Of a stretch of DNA of 64,000 nt, positions 53,317 to 61,427 are shown piece by piece. The notes under the pieces are model-generated. The model was not told where the DNA came from. It made no database searches and worked only from the letters and a program-made list of their open reading frames with translations. Source of the stretch: Pseudomonas marginalis (GTDB lineage Bacteria; Pseudomonadota; Gammaproteobacteria; Pseudomonadales; Pseudomonadaceae); NCBI RefSeq assembly GCF_008692035.1, contig NZ_VTFG01000002.1, forward strand, positions 1,674,001-1,738,000, in the 5' to 3' direction. Every line of letters starts with the position of its first letter. Position 1 is the first letter of the stretch. The position numbers and the translations under genes were made by a program.

Positions 53317-54233
53317 TCGCTTACCTCCTCGTACAGTCCAATCGCGATGGTGTTGACGTTTCCGGAGTAGGCACTCCCGCCAAACCCAACGCTTGCGCCT
53401 AGGACGTCTTTGATCTGGGTAGTGGTGCTGTGCTTGAGCTGCGTAGGGGTGAAACGCTTGGTGAGTTCGCCCGACGCCTGCCTCAATTTGATCATCTTCG
53501 CGGTCAAGCTGGGATGGTTGATGCTCAGCAGCTCTTTCGTCAGCTTGGCTCTTTCCTGGCGATTCAAACCGCGAAGCACATCACGCAGGCTCTTGCCCGT
53601 CGATGCTTTGGCGGCCCTGACCAGCTTGACCGTCGTCAGGGCCGAAGCGCCCACGCCAGCCAGTGATACGGCGTCCAGCACGATGGACGCATTCTGGTAC
53701 CAGCCTTCACTGTCGAGCGAATCCTTGACCTCAGGTTTGGCGACTTCCAGCGCTGTTCGGGCAATGCCGTTGAAACACTGAAGCGTACTTGCGCCGGCAG
53801 CCGCATACCCCACTACAACGATGACGGAACTGGCGCCAGCGCTGAAAGGCACCAGAATTGTTCCACTGGCGATCGCAGCCCAACTGATGACCGCCCCCAA
53901 GCAGGAGATTCCGGTATTCACGGCTTCGCCAATCAGTCGCGATTCTCGAGGATTGCTCACGACATGTTGAGCAAACTGTGTTGGCGCAATGTACTTCTGC
54001 GCTTCACGCAAAATGATGCGCTTGGGCTTGATGCTGCAGATGGGCTTGAATTCGCGCAGGGTAATGACATTGAAGTCAGCGTCGATATACACCACCCCCG
54101 CGCCGACGATGCTGGGGTCGGCGTCGATGGCCGCGAACAGCCGTGGCAGGTTGATCTGGCTTTCGATGCGCTGGCGCGCCATGAACTGGGAGCGGTTGGA
54201 GTCCATGCCGATGCCGGCCAGGGGGTTGCCCAT
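53313..54233 (-). CDS. Unknown protein with central hydrophobic helices, possible effector
   Basis: This 306-residue protein begins MGNPLAGIGMDSNRSQFMAR after AAGGAAG. Residues 30-100 look globular (AAIDADPSIVGAGVVYIDAD). Residues about 101-152 form two glycine/alanine-rich hydrophobic helices (VNTGISCLGAVISWAAIASG, SSVIVVVGYAAAGAS), a third lies near 183-203, and the rest is basic and helical. No signal peptide. Similar genes are, as I recall, sometimes mislabelled NAD synthetase; no NAD-synthetase motif is seen. The helical hairpin, AT-rich composition and coupled small membrane protein resemble a pore-forming effector with immunity, but no secretion marker (VgrG, PAAR, Hcp) is nearby. Confidence 0.7.
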   Translation of the reverse strand: MGNPLAGIGMDSNRSQFMARQRIESQINLPRLFAAIDADPSIVGAGVVYIDADFNVITLREFKPICSIKPKRIILREAQKYIAPTQFAQHVVSNPRESRLIGEAVNTGISCLGAVISWAAIASGTILVPFSAGASSVIVVVGYAAAGASTLQCFNGIARTALEVAKPEVKDSLDSEGWYQNASIVLDAVSLAGVGASALTTVKLVRAAKASTGKSLRDVLRGLNRQERAKLTKELLSINHPSLTAKMIKLRQASGELTKRFTPTQLKHSTTTQIKDVLGASVGFGGSAYSGNVNTIAIGLYEEVSE

Positions 54234-54271
54234 GGGGTGTTCTTCCTTGAAGAGGTGGAGACTGGACTGAC

Positions 54272-54349
54272 GCTATCGGGGGCAAGCCCCCTCCGACACT
54301 TGTCTGTATTCGCAATCCAATGTGGGAGGGGGCTTGCCCCCGATAGCGA
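54272..54349. repeat. Tail-to-tail REP pair upstream of the effector-like gene
   Basis: CGCTATCGGGGGC...CCTCCGACA and TGTGGGAGGGGGC...CCCCCGATAGCG. The outer ends CGCTATCGGGGG / CCCCCGATAGCG pair exactly. Confidence 0.85.
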
Positions 54350-54387
54350 TTTAATGGGCGCCACCTTACCAAACAGCCTCCCCACCG

Positions 54388-54424
54388 CCTAGAAAGCAAA
54401 ACGCCAGCACAAGGCTGGCGTTTG
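54388..54424 (-). terminator. Rho-independent terminator of ygiQ
   Basis: AAACGCCAGC and GCTGGCGTTT (54399-54423) form a 10-bp stem; on the minus strand it is followed by TTGCTTTC. Confidence 0.8.
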
Positions 54425-54440
54425 CATTTTCAAGCGACGA

Positions 54441-56744
<2,304 letters not shown>

Positions 56745-56840
56745 GACGGTGACCGGTGTTGAGATGAAAAATCGCGGGCGCGGAATATAGCACAAATTTT
56801 GACCAATTCCGACGGTAATGGTCGGAATTGAGCAGACGGG

Positions 56841-58238
56841 TTATTCGTCGTCGTCGAAGTTGTAGCTGCCCGGCGCCAGGTTCTCGAAGCGTGTGTATTT
56901 ACCGATGAACGCCAGGCGGATAAAGCCGATCGGGCCGTTACGCTGCTTGCCGATAATGATCTCGGCAATGCCTTTGTGCTCGGTCTCGGGGTGATACACC
57001 TCGTCGCGGTACACGAACATGATCACGTCGGCATCCTGCTCGATCGCTCCGGATTCCCGCAAGTCGGAGTTCACCGGGCGCTTGTTGGGGCGTTGTTCCA
57101 GGGAGCGGTTGAGCTGGGACAGGGCGACTACCGGGCAGTTGAATTCCTTGGCCAGGGCCTTGAGCGACCGAGAGATTTCGGAAATTTCGTTGGTGCGGTT
57201 ATCGCCACTGGAGCCCGGGATCTGCATCAATTGCAGGTAGTCGATCATGATCAGGGCGATGTCACCGTGCTCACGTACCAGGCGGCGCGTACGTGCACGC
57301 ATCTCGGACGGGCTGATACCGGCGGTGTCATCGATAAACAGCTTGCGGTCGTTGAGCAGGTTGACCGCCGAAGTCAGGCGCGGCCAGTCGTCGTCTTCCA
57401 GGCGACCGGCACGCACCTTGGTCTGGTCGATACGGCCGAGGGACGACAGCATACGCATGATCAGCGATTCGCCTGGCATCTCGAGGGAGTACACCAGGAC
57501 GGTCTTGTCGCTGCGCAACACGGCGTTTTCCACCAGGTTCATCGCAAAGGTGGTCTTACCCATGGATGGACGGCCGGCGACGATGATCAGGTCGGACGGC
57601 TGCAGGCCGCTGGTCTTCTCGTCGAGGTCGGTGTAGCCGGTGGAAATACCGGTGATGGCGTTGTCGGTGTTGAACAAGGTGTCGATGCGGTCGATGGCCT
57701 TGGTCAACAGGTCGTTGACGCTGACCGGGCCGCCGGTTTTCGGGCGCGCTTCGGCGATCTGGAAGATCTGGCGCTCGGCTTCGTCAAGGATTTCGGCGGC
57801 GGTGCGGCCTTCGGGGTTGAAGGCGCTGTCGGCGATTTCGGTGCTGATGCCGATCAACTGGCGCAGGGTGGCGCGCTCGCGAACGATCTGGGCATAGGCC
57901 TTGATGTTGGCGACGGACGGCGTGTTTTTTGCCAGCTCACCCAGGTAGCCCAGGCCACCGACCTGGGAGGTCTGGCCTTCCTTGTCCAACTGCTCGGCCA
58001 GGGTCACCACGTCGATTGGGGAGTTCTGGTCGGCCAGCTTGGCGATGGCACGGAAGATCAGGCGGTGGTCATGACGATAGAAATCACCGTCCGAGACTTG
58101 ATCCAGCACGCGTTCCCAGGCGTTGTTGTCCAGCATCAGGCCACCGAGCACGGCCTGTTCGGCCTCGATGGAATGCGGCGGCACCTTCAGGGCAGCGGTT
58201 TGCAGATCGTATTGCTCAGGAGCTGAAATATCGTTCAT
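56841..58238 (-). CDS. dnaB: Replicative DNA helicase DnaB
   Basis: This 465-residue hexameric helicase unwinds DNA at the fork. The N-terminal primase-interacting domain starts PPHSIEAEQAVLGGLMLDNN. Walker A is GRPSMGKTTFAMNLVENA, Walker B IALIMIDYLQLM, and SQLNRSLEQRPNKRPVNSDL forms the arginine-finger region. The C-terminal RNGPIGFIRLAFIGKYTRFE is standard. The ATG at 58238 (MNDISAPEQ) is preferred; a GTG six bases upstream would add two residues. No intein is present. Confidence 0.97.
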   Translation of the reverse strand: MNDISAPEQYDLQTAALKVPPHSIEAEQAVLGGLMLDNNAWERVLDQVSDGDFYRHDHRLIFRAIAKLADQNSPIDVVTLAEQLDKEGQTSQVGGLGYLGELAKNTPSVANIKAYAQIVRERATLRQLIGISTEIADSAFNPEGRTAAEILDEAERQIFQIAEARPKTGGPVSVNDLLTKAIDRIDTLFNTDNAITGISTGYTDLDEKTSGLQPSDLIIVAGRPSMGKTTFAMNLVENAVLRSDKTVLVYSLEMPGESLIMRMLSSLGRIDQTKVRAGRLEDDDWPRLTSAVNLLNDRKLFIDDTAGISPSEMRARTRRLVREHGDIALIMIDYLQLMQIPGSSGDNRTNEISEISRSLKALAKEFNCPVVALSQLNRSLEQRPNKRPVNSDLRESGAIEQDADVIMFVYRDEVYHPETEHKGIAEIIIGKQRNGPIGFIRLAFIGKYTRFENLAPGSYNFDDDE

Positions 58239-58263
58239 GGCCACTTGGAATTAGGGGATTGTA

Positions 58264-58301
58264 GAAAAACAAAAGGCACGACCTGTAAACAGGATCGTGC
58301 C
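58264..58301 (-). terminator. Rho-independent terminator after rplI
   Basis: On the minus strand GGCACGA and TCGTGCC plus CCTG/CAGG make a long stem with one bulge, followed by TTTTGTTTTTC. It separates rplI from dnaB. Confidence 0.85.
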
Positions 58302-58348
58302 CGATGTTAACTGCCCGGCACACGAGGTGCCAGTCAGTTAGGTGCGAC

Positions 58349-58795
58349 TTAAGCTGCTACCACGACAACGCGTACGGTGGCTTCAACTTCGGCGTGCAGG
58401 TGCACGGCTACGTCGAATTCGCCTACGTTGCGGATGGTGCCGTTCGGCAGACGAACTTCGCTCTTCTGCACTTCAACGCCGGAGGCGGTCAGTGCATCAG
58501 CGATGTCGTGGGTGCCGATCGAACCGAACAGCTTGCCTTCGTCACCGGCGGTGGCAGTGATAGTCACTTCCAGCTCAGCCAGTTGGGCAGCGCGAGTTTC
58601 GGCCGAAGCTTTCTTGTCTGCTGCTGCTTTTTCCAGCTCGGCACGACGCTCTTCAAACGCAGCCAGGTTGGCAGCGGTTGCAGCGGTGGCTTTGCCGTAT
58701 GGCAGCAGGTAGTTACGACCGTAGCCGGCCTTAACGTTCACTTTGTCGCCCAGGTTGCCCAGGTTGGCGACTTTTTCCAGAAGGATCAGTTGCAT
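58349..58795 (-). CDS. rplI: 50S ribosomal protein L9
   Basis: This 148-residue protein begins MQLILLEKVANLGNLGDKVN. The conserved N-domain segment VKAGYGRNYLLPYGKA is followed by the long helix typical of L9 and a C-terminal domain with GEFDVAVHLHAEVEATVRV. Length 148 is standard. It is the last gene of rpsF-rpsR-DUF2232-rplI. Confidence 0.98.
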   Translation of the reverse strand: MQLILLEKVANLGNLGDKVNVKAGYGRNYLLPYGKATAATAANLAAFEERRAELEKAAADKKASAETRAAQLAELEVTITATAGDEGKLFGSIGTHDIADALTASGVEVQKSEVRLPNGTIRNVGEFDVAVHLHAEVEATVRVVVVAA

Positions 58796-58813
58796 GTGAA
58801 AATCCTCTAACTT

Positions 58814-59704
58814 TTAACCTTCACCGTTCGCGTTATCGGCGTCTTTCGGCGCAGAACGTCCGCGAAAATCAATCAGGCTGTCGACAATGGCCAAGACCAC
58901 GAGTAACGGACCGATCAAGTGCATGAGCGGCAGGACGGTGACGTAGATCCCCACCAGCCAGAAACTGGCCAGTCTTTTCTGCGCGACAAGCCCGTGAATC
59001 AGGGACAAGCCAGCGAAGAACAGCGGCACACCGCACAACGGCAACAGGATCAAGGTGTGCCACCCGATAAACGGGGCAACGCACATGACGGCCAGCAGTG
59101 ACAGCGCAACGCGCTTGGGGATCCGGATTGCGCGAAACTCGCTTCCGAAACCGCCGGGGTTATACAACAACGCCTGCCAATAGCGCCCAAGAATCAGGCA
59201 CAACACACTAAAGACCTGCACCGAAACCGCTGTCGAAATGATCAACATCGGAACTGCCAGTGAAGCGAGTGCTGCTTTCTGGTCTGCCGAGAACTTCTCG
59301 TAAGACTCACCCATCACCAGCGGCAAGACGTGTTGAAACGTCTGCGCCAGCGACTCGATGAAGGAACCGAAGACGGTCCCCAGGCTCACCGCACACAACA
59401 ACCCCACGGCCGTGCTGACCAGCAGCACGCGATTCCAGGAATGCCCGGCGCGCAAAACCAACGCCAGGCTGCAACTCCCCAACAGCACCAGAAGCGCTGT
59501 CGGGTCTTGCAGGAAATGCCAGCTCACCAACACTGACAACAACCCCAGACCCAGGACGCTCAAGGCGTCCGAACCGCGCCGCAGGAGCACAAGGCAACCC
59601 GCGGCGGCACCCAACCAGAACAACAACGGCAACACTGCACATCCAGCCACTACCAGAGTGGCCTGCACACGACCGCGCATGATGAACTCAGCTAAGGCGC
59701 GCAT
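58814..59704 (-). CDS. DUF2232-like membrane protein of the rpsF operon
   Basis: This 296-residue protein has about eight hydrophobic segments, among them VQATLVVAGCAVLPLLFWLG, VSLGTVFGSFIESLAQTF and LPLMHLIGPLLVVLAIVDSL. Proteins of this kind lie between rpsR and rplI in many gammaproteobacteria and belong to the YybS/DUF2232 group; function is unknown. It is co-transcribed with ribosomal protein genes, 18 bases before rplI. Confidence 0.8.
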   Translation of the reverse strand: MRALAEFIMRGRVQATLVVAGCAVLPLLFWLGAAAGCLVLLRRGSDALSVLGLGLLSVLVSWHFLQDPTALLVLLGSCSLALVLRAGHSWNRVLLVSTAVGLLCAVSLGTVFGSFIESLAQTFQHVLPLVMGESYEKFSADQKAALASLAVPMLIISTAVSVQVFSVLCLILGRYWQALLYNPGGFGSEFRAIRIPKRVALSLLAVMCVAPFIGWHTLILLPLCGVPLFFAGLSLIHGLVAQKRLASFWLVGIYVTVLPLMHLIGPLLVVLAIVDSLIDFRGRSAPKDADNANGEG

Positions 59705-59740
59705 GCATTCAATCCCTTACTACTTGTCGACTGCCCGGTC

Positions 59741-59971
59741 TCAGCGGCCGTGGCTGTCGGTGTAGGCCAGCAGGGCCAGGAAGCGGGCGCGCTTGATAGC
59801 GGTAGCCAGCTGACGCTGATAACGTGCTTTGGTACCGGTGATACGGCTTGGAACGATTTTGCCGGTCTCGGATACGTAGGCTTTCAGAGTGTTGAGATCT
59901 TTGTAGTCGATCTCCTTCACTTCTTCAGCGGTGAAGCGGCAAAACTTACGACGACGGAAGAAACGTGCCAT
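59741..59971 (-). CDS. rpsR: 30S ribosomal protein S18
   Basis: This 76-residue protein begins MARFFRRRKFCRFTAEEVKE and contains KIVPSRITGTKARYQRQLAT, the core that binds S6 and 16S rRNA. AAGGAGCC lies upstream. It is 29 bases after rpsF. Confidence 0.98.
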   Translation of the reverse strand: MARFFRRRKFCRFTAEEVKEIDYKDLNTLKAYVSETGKIVPSRITGTKARYQRQLATAIKRARFLALLAYTDSHGR

Positions 59972-60000
59972 TTGATAGGCTCCTTAATAAGGTCCGTGGA

Positions 60001-60423
60001 TTACTCGTCAGCGTTATCGCTGCTGTCGCTGTCATCACTATCAGCGCTATCAGCGCCTTCGTGCTCAGGACGGTCGCGACGCTCACGGCGCTCACTGCGG
60101 TTTTCTTCAGCCTTGAGCATCTCGGATTGGCCGGTAACGGCTTCTTCGCGACGGATGACCAGGTTACGGATCACTGCATCGTTGTAGCGGAAGTTGTCTT
60201 CCAGCTCGGCCAGGGCCTTGCCAGTGCACTCAACGTTCAGCATCACGTAGTGAGCCTTGTGAACATTGTTGATTGCGTAGGCCAGTTGACGACGACCCCA
60301 ATCTTCCAGACGGTGGATTTTGCCGCCGTCTTCTTCGATCAGCTTGGTGTAACGCTCAACCATGCCGCCGACTTGCTCGCTTTGATCCGGGTGGACCAAA
60401 AAGATGATTTCGTAATGACGCAT
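60001..60423 (-). CDS. rpsF: 30S ribosomal protein S6
   Basis: This 140-residue protein begins MRHYEIIFLVHPDQSEQVGG. The S6 fold is followed by an acidic tail rich in Asp, Ser and Glu (from about residue 115), as in other gammaproteobacteria, where RimK adds glutamates in some species. AAGGAG sits 6 bases before the ATG. A promoter TTGCGC-N17-TACAAT is upstream at 60543-60571. Confidence 0.98.
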   Translation of the reverse strand: MRHYEIIFLVHPDQSEQVGGMVERYTKLIEEDGGKIHRLEDWGRRQLAYAINNVHKAHYVMLNVECTGKALAELEDNFRYNDAVIRNLVIRREEAVTGQSEMLKAEENRSERRERRDRPEHEGADSADSDDSDSSDNADE

Positions 60424-60542
60424 GAATGCTCCTTACGGGTTGTAGCCTGCCGCTCAAAAACGGTCAGACAAGGAGTGAATGACACTTATGGATCTTGCCG
60501 CAGGGAGGCACATCGGTGCCTGCCAGGAAGGCAAGGGGCGCA
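60424..60542 (-). promoter_or_regulatory. rpsF leader, candidate S6:S18 autoregulatory element
   Basis: The leader of about 110 bases contains a hairpin GGCAC-CGAT-GTGCC (around 60508-60521) within a larger GGCAGG/CCTCCC-rich fold, and the rpsF ribosome site. rpsF leaders in many bacteria bind the S6:S18 complex for autoregulation. The match here is by position and a CCG-containing hairpin only. Confidence 0.35.
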
Positions 60543-60571
60543 ATTGTAGAGAAGGGGAAGAACGGGCGCAA
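60543..60571 (-). promoter_or_regulatory. Sigma70 promoter of the rpsF operon
   Basis: Minus strand TTGCGC (60571-60566), 17-bp spacer, TACAAT (60548-60543). Expected start is near 60535. Confidence 0.7.
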
Positions 60572-60618
60572 GGTGATTGGTGATTATTTGAACAATCGCC
60601 CAGGCACCACAAAAGCAA

Positions 60619-60646
60619 ATGTGGGAGGGGACAGTCCCCTCCCACA
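60619..60646. terminator. REP-like palindrome after rlmB
   Basis: ATGTGGGAGGGGA / TCCCCTCCCACAT arms (13 bp) with a short loop, 26 bases after the rlmB stop. It may end the rnr-rlmB transcript. Confidence 0.65.
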
Positions 60647-60671
60647 TGTTGGTTCTACGCCAGGCTTGGAA

Positions 60672-61427
60672 TTACTTCTTCGCCTTGGCCTTGGCACCAC
60701 GCTGACGCTGGGCCTCAAACAGGCACACACCGGTCGCAACCGACACGTTCAGGCTGCTGACGCTACCGGCCATCGGCAGGTGCACCAGATAATCGCAATG
60801 TTCACGGGTCAGGCGACGCATGCCCTTGCCTTCGGCCCCCATGATGAGGATGGTCGGACCGGTGAGGTCCTGGTCATAAATGCTGACCTCGGCCTCTCCC
60901 GCCGTGCCCACGACCCACAGGCCGCGCTGCTGGAGTTTCTCCAGGGTGCGCGCCAGGTTGGTCACGGCCACCAGCGGAATCACTTCCGCCGCGCCACAGG
61001 CGACTTTACGCACCACCGGCGTCAAGGTAGCCGACTTGTCCTTCGGCACAATCACCGCCAACGCACCCGCAGCATCCGCCGAGCGCAGGCACGCGCCGAG
61101 GTTGTGCGGGTCGGTCACGCCGTCCAGCACCAGCAGCAGCGGTGCACCTTCGGTACGGTCGAGCAGCTCATCGAGCATCGCTTCGCCCCAGACCTGGCTC
61201 GGACTGACGTCCGCCACCACACCCTGGTGAACGCCTTCGACCCACACGTCCATTTCACGCCGTTCGGCCTGGCCGATGGCGACTTTGTTTTGGCTGGCCA
61301 ACTCGACCAACGCCTGTACGCGCGGCTCGCTGCGACCTTCGGCCAGCCAGACTTGCTTGACGCGCTTAGGATGGTGACGCAGCAGTGCTTCTACGGCGTG
61401 GACGCCGTAGATTTTTTCCAGACTCAT
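60672..61427 (-). CDS. rlmB: 23S rRNA 2'-O-methyltransferase RlmB
   Basis: This 251-residue SPOUT enzyme methylates Gm2251 of 23S rRNA. The N-terminal substrate-binding domain begins MSLEKIYGVHAVEALLRHHP. The SPOUT motifs LVLDGVTDPHNLGACLRSAD, ILIMGAEGKGMRRLTREHCD and VSSLNVSVATGVCLFEAQRQ are intact. Its ATG overlaps the rnr stop by four bases (ATGA), so the pair is one operon. Confidence 0.96.
   Translation of the reverse strand: MSLEKIYGVHAVEALLRHHPKRVKQVWLAEGRSEPRVQALVELASQNKVAIGQAERREMDVWVEGVHQGVVADVSPSQVWGEAMLDELLDRTEGAPLLLVLDGVTDPHNLGACLRSADAAGALAVIVPKDKSATLTPVVRKVACGAAEVIPLVAVTNLARTLEKLQQRGLWVVGTAGEAEVSIYDQDLTGPTILIMGAEGKGMRRLTREHCDYLVHLPMAGSVSSLNVSVATGVCLFEAQRQRGAKAKAKK

Noticed and set aside
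53313..54233. NAD synthetase annotation for the 306-residue protein
   Set aside because: No SGGVDS PP-loop or other NadE motif; the true nadE is at 43993.
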